Source: JBBRYW01 sp038237235
Lineage (GTDB): Bacteria > Actinomycetota > Thermoleophilia > Gaiellales > Gaiellaceae
NCBI GenBank assembly: GCA_038237235.1
Contig: JBBRYW010000037.1
Location: forward strand, 1-24,146
DNA length: 24,146 nt
Direction: 5' to 3'
This document shows positions 1 through 7,865 of this stretch, piece after piece. Numbering within the stretch: the stretch's first letter is position 1; each line of letters opens with the position of its first letter. A program made the translations under genes and the position numbers. The notes below the pieces were generated by a model. It was given only the letters and a program-made list of their open reading frames with translations, had not been told where the DNA came from and did no database searches.

Positions 1-293
1 ACTCCAACGCAACTCCCTTGGTCGCGTTGACATGTCCACTACAAAGCCGATTCGCTTGATTCCGCGATTTGGTTCACTTGGCGCGAGCGGCAACCTCGGC
101 CTCGTAGCCGCTTGATGACGACGGCACCCGCGCCCGCAGGACGTGCCGCCGACGCGCTGAAAGGCCGCAGGACGGCTCGCGCGTGGCGGGCGAGGAAAAC
201 CCCCGCCTGACACGGAGGCAGCGTCTACGGCGTTTGAGCGCCCCGGTTGAAGCGAGACTGCGGCCCTCGGCGATGCGCTGTCTCGGAGCAGGG

Positions 294-318
294 AGCTTGT
301 CCGAATCTCGGACAAGCT
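294..318. repeat. Perfect inverted repeat, 11-bp arms, 3-nt loop
   Basis: The arms AGCTTGTCCGA and TCGGACAAGCT flank ATC. The symmetry is perfect over 22 bases, which is unlikely by chance. The site lies about 170 bp beyond the corA stop and has no T-run on either side, so it fits a protein-binding palindrome or a recombination or REP-like element better than an intrinsic terminator. Confidence 0.7.
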
Positions 319-432
319 GATTCGCCCCTTGCGCGTTGATCTCCCCCCGCTCCTGCCCCTCGTCCACGAGCATGGCGAGGCGTTGCCGCGCCTCGGCGCA
401 GGTAGCGGAGCCTTCCCGTTCTCCTCCACGAC

Positions 433-455
433 GGGGTAGAAATTTGGGGTAGAAA
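433..455. repeat. 10-bp direct repeat, period 13
   Basis: GGGGTAGAAA occurs twice, separated by TTT, about 35 bp beyond the corA stop codon. The patch is AT-richer than its surroundings. No function can be assigned. Confidence 0.6.
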
Positions 456-489
456 CTCGGCGCAAACCCGCATGGTTGAGACGTCTCCG

Positions 490-1476
490 CTACAGCCAGC
501 GCTTGAGCCGGAAGAACGCCAGCATGCTCACGAGCGTCGCGACGATCGTTGCCATGATGACCCAGAACGCGGCGATCGTCTCGAAGCCCGGGAAGTGGAC
601 GTTCATCCCGAAGATGCCGGTGATCAGCGTCAAGGGCAGCATGGTCACACTGATGATCGTGAGCACCCGGAGGACATCGTTCTGACGGTGGGAGATGGCT
701 GACTCGTTCGTCGCTTCGAGCGCCTCGACGACCTCCTTGTAGTTGTCGAGAAGGTCCCAGATCCGTTCGGACGCGTCGACGACGTCATCGAAGTAAAGCT
801 CGAGCTCGTCGGGCAGGAACCGCTCGACGTGCCGCTCGAGCAGACGGAGCGCCGGACGCTGCGGCTTGATGATCTTGCGGTAGGAGATGATCTCCTGCTT
901 CGCCCTCGAGATGTCCCGGACGACTTCGTCGAACTGCGCGTCCTCGATGTCGTCCTCGATCGTGTCGAGCTTGTGGCCGATCTTGTCGAGAATCGGAAAG
1001 CAGTAGTCGAACAGGTCGTCGAGCACCTCGTAGAGCAGCCGGCCCGATCCCTTGCCGAACAGGTCCCCGCGCATGCGTTCGTCGTCGCTGCAGCGCTGGA
1101 AGAGACGAGTCACCGGGAGGAGCTCGACGGTCGGCAGCGTGACGATGTAGTCGGGTGCCAGGAACACGTCCAGCTCGGCAGCGTTCAATCGCTGCACCGC
1201 CTTGTCGTAGACCGGGAAGTGGAGCACGATGAAGAGGTACTCCGGGTATTCGTCGATCTTCGGCCGCTGCCGCTTGGAGAGAACATCTTCGAGGTCGAGC
1301 GGGTGCCAGCCGAAGCGCTTGCCAAGTAACGACGCCTCGTCGCCTCTGGGCGACGTGAGATGAACCCAGGTGAGGCCCTCCGACGAGAGCTCGGCGAATC
1401 TAGGCTCGGTGCGTCGGACGGCCTCCGCTGTCGCGGTACCGGGCCGTGGACGCCTGATGCGGGGCAGGCTGGGCAT
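490..1476 (-). CDS. corA: CorA-family divalent cation transporter
   Basis: This 328-residue protein has the CorA architecture: a long, acidic, helix-rich cytoplasmic N-terminal domain followed by two C-terminal membrane helices at about 270-292 and 300-322. The family signature GMN is at 290-292, in the periplasmic loop after the first helix, and the C terminus is short and basic (RLKRWL). CorA proteins form homopentameric channels for Mg2+, and some members carry Co2+ or Ni2+; the sequence does not show which ion is moved. The start is ATG, 79 bp after the stop of the MFS gene on the same strand. It is the last minus-strand gene, so it may be distal cargo of the hydrogenase transcript or an independent unit. 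Supplying Ni2+ or Mg2+ for hydrogenase maturation is an attractive but unproven idea. Confidence 0.9.
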   Translation of the reverse strand: MPSLPRIRRPRPGTATAEAVRRTEPRFAELSSEGLTWVHLTSPRGDEASLLGKRFGWHPLDLEDVLSKRQRPKIDEYPEYLFIVLHFPVYDKAVQRLNAAELDVFLAPDYIVTLPTVELLPVTRLFQRCSDDERMRGDLFGKGSGRLLYEVLDDLFDYCFPILDKIGHKLDTIEDDIEDAQFDEVVRDISRAKQEIISYRKIIKPQRPALRLLERHVERFLPDELELYFDDVVDASERIWDLLDNYKEVVEALEATNESAISHRQNDVLRVLTIISVTMLPLTLITGIFGMNVHFPGFETIAAFWVIMATIVATLVSMLAFFRLKRWL

Positions 1477-1555
1477 TGGTACTGAGCGGGTCGTCCATTC
1501 GCGTCGTCACCTTCGTGATTGTAGCTCGCAGGCCTGCAGGCACCGCAAGCGGCGC

Positions 1556-2848
1556 CTAGTCCGCCGGGAGCGGCTCGGCCAGCCCGGCTGCAGGTAGCGG
1601 GTGAGCGCCCCGGGGAATGCGCCGCAGCCGAGGTGGGACAAAGCGCTCGAGCGCCAGGGCCCCCGCGGCGGCGACGCCGCAGACCGAGGCCGCGAGCGGC
1701 CAGAGCGCGAACGGGGCGCCCGCGAGAATGAAACCTCCGAGGGCCGGCCCAACCGTGCCGGCGAGTCCCCACGACAGGCTGTGGATAGCGAAGTACCGGC
1801 CACGGAGGTGGGGTGGACCGATGTCGGACACGAGAGCCTGGTGCGCCGGTCCGTGGAAGCACTCACCGAGGCCCAACAGGCCGGCTGCGAGGGCGAAGGC
1901 AACGAATGCCGGCGTCGCGTCGAGTCGTGCGCCCGTCGCCTCGACGAGCAGCCACGCCACGCCCCAGAGTGCCGGCATCAGCGCCAGCGCCCGCATTCGC
2001 CGGCGACCCTCGAGCCACCGGGCGAGCGGTAACTGCATGACGACGATCACGACCGTGTTGACGAAGAAGATCGCTCCGATCTCGCGCTCCGACACGCCCG
2101 AGTGGTCGCGCGCGAACGGCGGTAGCAAGTTGAGCATGGAGTACCCCGCGACGACGAAGAGGAAGTTGAGCGTCCAGAGGCCGAGGAACGTCCTGTGGCG
2201 CAAGACGCTTCGATAGGTCGCGGGTGCGTCGCCCCGATCCTCAGGCGCTACCCCGGGGTCGCGGACGAGCCCGAGCACTCCGAGGTAGGCGAGGAAGGTA
2301 AGGGCGTCCGCGACGAACAGAGCAGTGAACGATGACGGATGCCCAACAGACGCGATCAGCCCTCCGGAGAGTCCTCCGAGCCCGATACCGAGGTTCATCG
2401 TGACGCGCTGCTGCGCGAAGGCAGCATGACGGCGGGCCGACGGCGTCAGCCTCGAGATCAAGGTCGACTGGCTGGGCCAGAAGCCCGCACTACCCGAGCC
2501 CTCGATCGCGAGAAGAGCGAACGCCTCCCACGGATGCCTGACGAGCGGCAAGAGCCCGAAGCCGATGGCCTGCAGCACGAGCCCGCAGCCCAGCGTTCGC
2601 CGGGCCCCGAAGCGGTCGATGATCGGGCCCGCTGCGATGCCGGCGGCGAGTTGCCCTGCCGACGAGACCGCGACGGCCAGGCCGGCGATGCCCAGGGAGA
2701 ATCCGCGCACATCGTGCAGGTAGATGACGAGGAATGGAAACACCACGCCGTTTCCGTACGAGTTGACGACTCCGCCGCACTGGAGCAGCCAGACGGGCCG
2801 GGGCAGCTGGGGGTTCAGGCTGCGTAGGTAGCCGGCGGGCGAGCGCAT
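1556..2848 (-). CDS. Major facilitator superfamily transporter
   Basis: This 430-residue integral membrane protein has about 12 predicted hydrophobic helices, the length and arrangement usual for MFS efflux or uptake carriers. An MFS motif A-like loop (GPIIDRFGARRT, about 74-85) lies between helices 2 and 3, with a degenerate counterpart (ARWLEGRRR) in the second half. A Gly-rich helix around residues 153-166 resembles the motif C region of drug-efflux members. The substrate cannot be inferred. It starts at ATG, 29 bp after the stop of the small membrane-protein gene, so co-transcription with the hydrogenase genes is possible but not shown. Confidence 0.85.
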   Translation of the reverse strand: MRSPAGYLRSLNPQLPRPVWLLQCGGVVNSYGNGVVFPFLVIYLHDVRGFSLGIAGLAVAVSSAGQLAAGIAAGPIIDRFGARRTLGCGLVLQAIGFGLLPLVRHPWEAFALLAIEGSGSAGFWPSQSTLISRLTPSARRHAAFAQQRVTMNLGIGLGGLSGGLIASVGHPSSFTALFVADALTFLAYLGVLGLVRDPGVAPEDRGDAPATYRSVLRHRTFLGLWTLNFLFVVAGYSMLNLLPPFARDHSGVSEREIGAIFFVNTVVIVVMQLPLARWLEGRRRMRALALMPALWGVAWLLVEATGARLDATPAFVAFALAAGLLGLGECFHGPAHQALVSDIGPPHLRGRYFAIHSLSWGLAGTVGPALGGFILAGAPFALWPLAASVCGVAAAGALALERFVPPRLRRIPRGAHPLPAAGLAEPLPAD

Positions 2849-2877
2849 CGAGCGACGCTACCGATCAGCGGTCTACG

Positions 2878-3327
2878 TCAGGCGTCGTGCGGCCACGGGC
2901 TCTGGGCGACGACTGCTCCGTAGAGCACGTGGTCGGCTGCCAGCGAGAGCCGGGACGTGAGTCGCTTCTGCTTGACATGCTTGACTCCGAGCAGCGGCGC
3001 CACACCGGCCTCGAATCCGAGCCAGATCGCTAGGCCGTAGGCGGGCCCGACCCATGTCTGCCGGCGGAGGGTCGCCGGCAGCCTGGAGAAGGCCACGGCG
3101 GCCATCGCGCCGTACCCCCAGTGAGCCAGCTCGACGACGACGTCGCGGTCGAGCTTCACGCGGTGCAGCAGCTCCCGCGCGTGCTCGTCGGCGAGGGCAT
3201 CCGGCGGCGTCTGCTCGAGCAGGCCGAGGCCACGCGTCACCGTCCGCATCCCGGACATCGCCATCGCGGCGATGACGCCACGGGACGCCGAACGTGTGAG
3301 CAACGGGATAGTTCCGCCGTCGTTCAT
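2878..3327 (-). CDS. Small polytopic membrane protein of unknown function
   Basis: This 149-residue protein has hydrophobic segments at about 15-35, 68-85, 92-115 and 128-142, giving three or four membrane helices. It resembles YagU/DUF1440-like small membrane proteins in size and helix layout, but I cannot assign the family with confidence. The N-terminal stretch (SRGVIAAMAMSGMRTVTRGL) is Met- and Gly-rich. The ATG overlaps the stop of the upstream SIS gene as ATGA, so it is probably translationally coupled to it and belongs to the hydrogenase operon. No catalytic or metal-binding motif is visible apart from scattered His residues. A much longer open frame on the same strand is an out-of-frame shadow of the SIS gene joined to this reading frame. 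Confidence 0.75.
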   Translation of the reverse strand: MNDGGTIPLLTRSASRGVIAAMAMSGMRTVTRGLGLLEQTPPDALADEHARELLHRVKLDRDVVVELAHWGYGAMAAVAFSRLPATLRRQTWVGPAYGLAIWLGFEAGVAPLLGVKHVKQKRLTSRLSLAADHVLYGAVVAQSPWPHDA

Positions 3328-4544
3328 GGCAGCCCCTCGCCCGTGAGCTCGACGAGCTCGCGCAGGGCATGGTAGGCGGTCGCGTGCGCCTCCTGGATCC
3401 GCGGTATGTGCTCCGAGCGCGCAACGACGACGTGGTCTGCAAGCTGCTCCTCGGCCACCCGGCCGCCGTCGTAGCCCACCATCGCGATCGTGTGCAGTCC
3501 CCGCCGTCGCGCTTCGCCGAGCGCCTCCATGATGTTGGCGGAGTTGCCGCTCGTCGAGAGTGCCAGCACCACATCGCCCACCCTGCCGTAGGCGATGATC
3601 TGGCGCGCGAACAGGACGTCCGGCCCGATGTCGTTCGCGAGCGCCGTCAGGATGGCCGAGTCCTCGGTAAGGTCGAGCGCGCGCCGGTGCGGAAAGCCCT
3701 GGGGCGCCGCACGAAAGTCCGCGACCGCATCCATCGCATCCGTCGCCGACCCTCCGTTCCCAAGGGCGAGCACCGTGCCGCCGGAGTCGAACACAGATCG
3801 AAGTAGCCCGGCGCCCGAGACGAGCTCCGCCGCCGCGTCGGAGACCGTCTGAGCCCGCAGGTCCGCGGTCTCCTGGGCCTTCATCAGCACCGAGGCGCGC
3901 ACATCGGCGACGACGCCTTCCAGATCTCGATCCTGCTCGGCGAGGAAGGGGTAGAGGAAGCTCGAGCCGCCCGCGTCGTGCAGGGAACCGGCTTGCCGCC
4001 CTGCGAGCAGGCCCCGGTGGTCGAAGAAGACGTGCACGAGCTCCCAGAGCACGTGGTAGACAGTCTCCGAGAGCTCCTGGCGCACGAAGGGGTCCTCGGT
4101 CGGCGGCTCGAGCTCCCATTCGGCCCCCATGGACTCGAAGGCGATCGTGAGACAGCCCCGGCGGCGGGCCTCGCCGATTGCCTCGGTGGTCTCCTCGGCG
4201 CCGTCGCACGCGATCACCATGTCCTCGGCCTCCGCCACCAGCGCGAGCTGCGACGGCAGCGAGCCGCCCTCGCGCGTGATCCCCATCGCCGCCAGCGCTC
4301 GCTTGCCGACGACGACCGGGTGCACGAACTCCACGGCCACGTGCCGAGCGTCGGAGCGGCCCTGTCCGGTGGCCCCGACGGCAAGGAGTCGTGCGCCACG
4401 CGCGAAGCGCTCGGCCATGCGGTGACAGAGCCGGGCGATCCGATCGGACTCGAGCGCAAAGAAGCGCTCGCTCGCCTCGTTTCGCTCGTCGACGAGCGCA
4501 GCGAGGCGCTCCTCCAGACGACCGAGCGAGCGCGTCTCCGTCAC
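3324..4544 (-). CDS. Tandem SIS-domain protein (GmhA-like second half)
   Basis: This 406-residue protein carries two sugar-isomerase (SIS) folds. The C-terminal one, about 240-400, is close to phosphoheptose isomerase/DiaA proteins, with GNGGSA at 262-267 and STSGNS at 330-335, the loops that bind phosphate in the family. The N-terminal one, about 40-180, is more divergent but keeps a VGATGQGRSD loop at about 56-65. The start is GTG at 4544, because it overlaps the hypB stop as GTGA; a longer frame would run 50 bp into hypB. SIS proteins isomerise or sense phosphosugars, and such genes are known near actinobacterial hydrogenases, but I know of no established role there. Tight coupling to hypB argues for a role in maturation or metabolite sensing rather than heptose synthesis. 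No other heptose gene is present. Confidence 0.85.
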   Translation of the reverse strand: MTETRSLGRLEERLAALVDERNEASERFFALESDRIARLCHRMAERFARGARLLAVGATGQGRSDARHVAVEFVHPVVVGKRALAAMGITREGGSLPSQLALVAEAEDMVIACDGAEETTEAIGEARRRGCLTIAFESMGAEWELEPPTEDPFVRQELSETVYHVLWELVHVFFDHRGLLAGRQAGSLHDAGGSSFLYPFLAEQDRDLEGVVADVRASVLMKAQETADLRAQTVSDAAAELVSGAGLLRSVFDSGGTVLALGNGGSATDAMDAVADFRAAPQGFPHRRALDLTEDSAILTALANDIGPDVLFARQIIAYGRVGDVVLALSTSGNSANIMEALGEARRRGLHTIAMVGYDGGRVAEEQLADHVVVARSEHIPRIQEAHATAYHALRELVELTGEGLP

Positions 4545-5221
4545 ACGTGAACTCCCGCGCGGGACGCCGCCTCGACCAGCCAGTCTCGCCACGCCTCGAG
4601 GCCCTCGCCGGTGCGAGCGCTCAGGAGCATGCGCGGCACCCCGGGATTGACGGCATCGAGGTGGTAGAGGAAGAGATCGAGGTCGAACTCGAGGTGGGGG
4701 AGAAGGTCGATCTTGTTCACGAGCACCAGCTCGCAGGCACGGAACATGAGCGGGTACTTGAGCGGCTTGTCCTCACCCTCGGTGACCGACGAGACCATCA
4801 CGCGCGAGTCCTCGCCGACCTTGAACTCTGCGGGGCAGACGAGATTCCCGACGTTCTCGATCACAAGTAGGTCGATGTCGGCCAGGGGGACGGACGGAAG
4901 GGCCGAGCGCACCATGTTCGCATCGAGGTGGCACTCGCCGCCGAACCCCGGATCGGTGTTGATCTGCGTGACCGGGACATGCAGGCTCGCGATCCGAGTC
5001 GCGTCGAGGCTGCCCTGGACATCGCCCTCGAGCACCGCTGCACGCACCCCATTGAGGTCCTGCAGCACGCGCTCGAGCAGCGACGTCTTGCCGGCGCCCG
5101 GCGCGCTCATCAGGTTGACGACGGTAACGCCCTCGCGGTCGAAGTCGGCGCGGTTCGCACGCGCGATCGTATTGTTCGCGTCGAGTGCGTCCTCGACGAT
5201 CCTGACCTTGGTTCGGTGCAT
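4541..5221 (-). CDS. hypB: Hydrogenase nickel-insertion GTPase HypB
   Basis: HypB uses GTP hydrolysis, together with HypA, to load Ni into the hydrogenase large subunit in the cytoplasm. The 226-residue protein has a P-loop (SAPGAGKTS, 39-47), the metal-binding motif Cys97-His98 in ECHLDA, a third candidate ligand Cys129 in NLVCP, and the guanine-specificity motif NKID at 169-172. It lacks the His-rich N-terminal nickel-storage region seen in some HypB proteins and the N-terminal CxxCGC motif of the E. coli type. It begins at ATG and its stop overlaps the GTG of the SIS gene. It is separated from hypA by eight genes, whereas hypA and hypB are often adjacent elsewhere. Confidence 0.95.
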   Translation of the reverse strand: MHRTKVRIVEDALDANNTIARANRADFDREGVTVVNLMSAPGAGKTSLLERVLQDLNGVRAAVLEGDVQGSLDATRIASLHVPVTQINTDPGFGGECHLDANMVRSALPSVPLADIDLLVIENVGNLVCPAEFKVGEDSRVMVSSVTEGEDKPLKYPLMFRACELVLVNKIDLLPHLEFDLDLFLYHLDAVNPGVPRMLLSARTGEGLEAWRDWLVEAASRAGVHV

Positions 5222-5244
5222 ACGATTCGGACCTCCCTGGGCGG

Positions 5245-5352
5245 TTACATCCCCTTGAGCTTCAGGTAGCGCTTGAGCGAAGGCAGCTCCTTCGCCACGA
5301 GCGCACCGACCCCGGCGAGCAGGCCGATTGCCAGCAATTTACCCATTTTCAT
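5245..5352 (-). CDS. DUF6893-like small protein, 35 aa
   Basis: This very short gene encodes a hydrophobic N-terminal helix (KLLAIGLLAGVGALVAKELP) followed by a basic tail (SLKRYLKLKGM). It matches the pattern I know from the actinobacterial DUF6893 family: one membrane helix, then a conserved P-x-L-x-R-Y-x-K segment. The ATG at 5352 is preceded by GGAGG with a 9-nt spacer; a second in-frame ATG at 5346 is less well placed. The start overlaps the end of the protease gene by 14 bp, and hypB begins 23 bp downstream. The function is unknown; a one-helix membrane anchor or adaptor for the soluble hydrogenase complex is an inference. Confidence 0.75.
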   Translation of the reverse strand: MKMGKLLAIGLLAGVGALVAKELPSLKRYLKLKGM

Positions 5353-6178
5353 CACCACCTTCCTCCGCATCGGGCGCCGGCCGAGCAAGGTCGAGCGCCA
5401 GCTCCTCGACGAGCGTCACGGCTTTGTCCACGGCAGCAAGCACCGGGCCGCTGAGCTCGCCCACCAGATCTTCGTCGTGCTGGCCTGTCACGACCGTCTG
5501 CGGCTCGCACGCGACGATCAGCGTCCGCTTCGGCGCGCGGCCGAGCTCCTTTGCGAGACGGAGCACCTTGACCGGGTCCATTCCGTGCGTATCGAGCACC
5601 ACTTCGCCGTCGTCCGTGTCCGGCTCGATCACCGAGAGCGTCCCAGGCGCTTCTCCGCGCGGGGCGATGTCCACGAAGATGGCAGCGTCGTAGCCGTCCT
5701 GCAGTGAGTACGCGAGATCCATACCGCGAATCCCGAAGTCTCCCACCTCGATGCCCGGAGGCAACTCGCGCGCGGCCAGTCGGCGTGCCACCTCGACGCC
5801 GAACCCGTCGTCGCCGAGGAAGATGTTGCCGATGCCGGCTACGAGGACGCGCTTGCCGCCCGAAACCGCAGGCGGGTCGTCGAGCGGCACCACCTCGTCA
5901 AGCGAGAAGAAGAAGCGGTGGCTCGGTTGCCTCGCCTCGCCGAGGTCGCGGCCGGGATCGTCCTCGATGGTCACCGAGACGTGAATCTGTCCCTCGTCGT
6001 CCTCGTCGAGTCCCTCCACGAATGCGATCCGGCCGGCCAGCGCGTCGTCCAGGATGTCGCCTCCCGCCCGCGGGTGCAGGAGAACGCGGCTACCCCGCCT
6101 GATCTCCACGCCGCGCACGTCGACTGCGTTCGGCCCCGGCCGGCCCATCTCTTCCCAGAAGCCGTCGGCGTCGGTCAT
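5339..6178 (-). CDS. Hydrogenase maturation protease with N-terminal extra domain
   Basis: The C-terminal half of this 279-residue protein, about 108-265, is a HybD/HyaD/HycI-type endopeptidase that removes the C-terminal peptide of the large subunit after Ni insertion. It has the family N-terminal motif GIGNIFLGDDGFG (115-127), a GDFGIRGMDL segment with a likely Ni-sensing Asp147, and a DTHGMDP motif carrying the conserved His. The first 105 residues are extra: the family is usually 150-180 aa. This part is acidic and beta-rich in appearance and unassigned. ATG at 6178 overlaps the upstream stop as ATGA. The likely substrate is the large subunit in this operon, which ends in a 23-residue tail after DPCLPCGVH. 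Confidence 0.9.
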   Translation of the reverse strand: MTDADGFWEEMGRPGPNAVDVRGVEIRRGSRVLLHPRAGGDILDDALAGRIAFVEGLDEDDEGQIHVSVTIEDDPGRDLGEARQPSHRFFFSLDEVVPLDDPPAVSGGKRVLVAGIGNIFLGDDGFGVEVARRLAARELPPGIEVGDFGIRGMDLAYSLQDGYDAAIFVDIAPRGEAPGTLSVIEPDTDDGEVVLDTHGMDPVKVLRLAKELGRAPKRTLIVACEPQTVVTGQHDEDLVGELSGPVLAAVDKAVTLVEELALDLARPAPDAEEGGDENG

Positions 6179-7188
6179 GAGGGGCGGACGGCTCGCAGCT
6201 CGCGGACGGTTCCGTGCAGCTTCATCATCTGCTCCGGCGTCAAGGCCGCCGTTCGGTCGAGGATTTCTCGCGCCCTCGGGTCGGAGGCGCGCATCTCCTG
6301 CTTCTCCGCGTCGCTCAGGCCGAGGATGTTGAGCGTCAGCATCTCGTCGATCTCCGTCCCGTCGAACAGGTCGCCCGGGCTGTCGTCGGAGATCTGGGGG
6401 TAGTCCGGGAGGATGATCGGCGAGGACAGGAGCGTGTGACGGTCGCCCTCCTCGCCGACCAGGACGGGCCAGGTCCCGATGTTCTCGCATCCCTCGGCAA
6501 CGTCTCGCACCTCGGCAGGCGGGTCGGTGAGCGAGACGAACGATCCCGCCTCGGCCTGCAGGACCGTGTGCGTCGAGACGAACGTCTGCCGCAGCGCGTC
6601 GTCACGGCTCCCGCCCTGCCAGGGGCTCGTGTTGCGGGTCTGCACAGTCAAGCGGAAGACGCCGCCGCGCACGTGCTCTGCGCGGATCTCGACGGCGCCC
6701 TCGAGAGCCCGCCAGCGTCGGACGAGCGTGGCGACCTGCTCGCCCGCGGGTGCTGCGAGCGGCTCCTTCCCGACGCCCGCCGCCACCGAGACGTCGATCC
6801 GGTGGGGCTTCTCGACGAGGTCTGGCGGTGAGAGCCCCGCTGCGCCGACCTCGCGTTCCGCGGCCTCGTCCCAGGCGAGGTAGCGTTCGTCGCCTACATC
6901 CAGCTCGTCGACGTATTCCGTCTCGCCCGCCGCCGTCGCACGAGCGATCTTCCGCTCCACCACGTGCAGGAAGCGAACGCGCACGTCGAGCCGCGTCTCC
7001 GAGTCGCCCTCGAGCAGGCACTGCGTCTGCTGCAGCGACGGATCGTCGACTCGCCCTGTGCTGTGTCCCTCGGGGTAGACACCGCCGAAGGTCCAGCGCC
7101 TCTGGTTCTTGGTCGCCGAGCGGCGGTACGGCCAGAGAATGTAGCCCTCGTACAGAACCGCGTCGGCGATCCGGCTGGTCCGATCCAT
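6175..7188 (-). CDS. Hydrogenase-cluster conserved protein of unknown function, 337 aa
   Basis: I do not recognise a characterised family. The protein begins with an aromatic-rich stretch (VLYEGYILWPYRRSATKNQ, about 11-29), is soluble and acidic overall, and has no membrane segment and only two Cys residues, so it is unlikely to bind an Fe-S cluster alone. The C-terminal part (about 275-337) is helical and charged, with SDAEKQEMRASDPRAREIL. ATG at 7188 overlaps the stop of the DUF6084 gene (TGATG), and its own stop overlaps the protease start (ATGA), so translational coupling fixes both ends. The position suggests a dedicated assembly or structural partner of the group 1h hydrogenase. The ORF extends upstream to 7515 only as an out-of-frame shadow of DUF6084. 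Confidence 0.8.
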   Translation of the reverse strand: MDRTSRIADAVLYEGYILWPYRRSATKNQRRWTFGGVYPEGHSTGRVDDPSLQQTQCLLEGDSETRLDVRVRFLHVVERKIARATAAGETEYVDELDVGDERYLAWDEAAEREVGAAGLSPPDLVEKPHRIDVSVAAGVGKEPLAAPAGEQVATLVRRWRALEGAVEIRAEHVRGGVFRLTVQTRNTSPWQGGSRDDALRQTFVSTHTVLQAEAGSFVSLTDPPAEVRDVAEGCENIGTWPVLVGEEGDRHTLLSSPIILPDYPQISDDSPGDLFDGTEIDEMLTLNILGLSDAEKQEMRASDPRAREILDRTAALTPEQMMKLHGTVRELRAVRPS

Positions 7189-7853
7189 CAGTCCTGACCC
7201 TCGAGAAGCTGGTCGAGCGCGGCCTCCCAGGTCGGCAGGGCGCGAAGGGCCTTGTAGGCGTAGAGCCGGTCGAAGGTGTCGCGGCGGAGGCGGAGCCACG
7301 CAGTCCCCGGGAAATGATTCTCGATCGCCTCCTTCCAGACCGCAATCGGCAGCCGGAAGGCAGCTTCGTGCTCCCACGGGATCTGCGCAGTCTGCAGGGC
7401 GCCGCTCTCGCTGGTGTAGAAGACGGTGCCGCTGAACAGGAGCTCGAGCGGCACGTCTCCGTCGTCCAGCGCGTGGAAGTACTTCGCGGCGGCGATGTCG
7501 AAGTCGTAGGTGCACGCGACCAGCAACTCGACGACCGTCGCACCACTGAACGGCGGGACGACGAGCGTCGCGTGCGTCCAGAGCAGGCTGCGCAGGGTCT
7601 GACCCCAGCGGCTCGGCTCCCCGAACAACTCCACGAGACGCTCTTGCGACACGGGGTCGTACGAGCGGCGGGTGACGGCGATCCGGATCTGGGTGCTGAG
7701 CGTGAGCGAGCGGACCGGCGTGTCGCTGCCGATCTGCAGGCGAAACGCGATCGTCGGTACCGCCGAGTAGCGCACGGCCTCGGCGCTCTCGACCGCGAAG
7801 GCGAGCTCGGGCAGCGAGCTCGCCTGTGGGAGAGGGATGCGGGGGACGCTCAA
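7188..7853 (-). CDS. DUF6084-family hydrogenase-cluster protein
   Basis: This 221-residue soluble protein has the pattern I associate with DUF6084: an N-terminal beta segment (FAVESAEAVRYSAVPTIAFR, about 18-37), a central aromatic region (RWGQTLRSLLWTHATLVVPP), and a C-terminal WLRLRRDTFDRLYAYKA helix. The function is unknown; the family is known from its association with actinobacterial [NiFe]-hydrogenase operons. The start is TTG at 7853, supported by an AAGGAAG ribosome binding site with a 7-nt spacer that overlaps the stop of the 68-aa gene. No Cys-rich or catalytic motif is visible. The beta-rich character suggests a scaffold or binding protein rather than an enzyme (inference). Confidence 0.75.
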   Translation of the reverse strand: MSVPRIPLPQASSLPELAFAVESAEAVRYSAVPTIAFRLQIGSDTPVRSLTLSTQIRIAVTRRSYDPVSQERLVELFGEPSRWGQTLRSLLWTHATLVVPPFSGATVVELLVACTYDFDIAAAKYFHALDDGDVPLELLFSGTVFYTSESGALQTAQIPWEHEAAFRLPIAVWKEAIENHFPGTAWLRLRRDTFDRLYAYKALRALPTWEAALDQLLEGQD

Positions 7854-7865
7854 CCGCCGGCTTCC

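Larger units (their letters stand above)
1..489. other. Region without a convincing gene
   Basis: No open frame here has convincing coding character. A minus-strand frame reading through about 410-220 gives a hydrophilic, Arg/Glu-rich stretch (around AMLVDEGQERGEINAQG) that could be the remnant of a small DNA-associated protein. It lacks a clear start, a ribosome binding site and a recognisable fold, so I do not call it a gene. The region holds a perfect 11-bp inverted repeat and a 10-bp direct repeat, listed separately. It lies downstream of corA, so it would hold any terminator for that transcript, but I see no hairpin followed by a T-run. Confidence 0.5.

Noticed and set aside
294..318. 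Intrinsic terminator for corA
   Set aside because: There is no T-run after the hairpin on the minus strand, and it is about 170 bp from the stop codon.
74..473. Two overlapping minus-strand frames as small genes
   Set aside because: They are Arg-rich, have no ribosome binding site and no recognised fold; at most a gene remnant.
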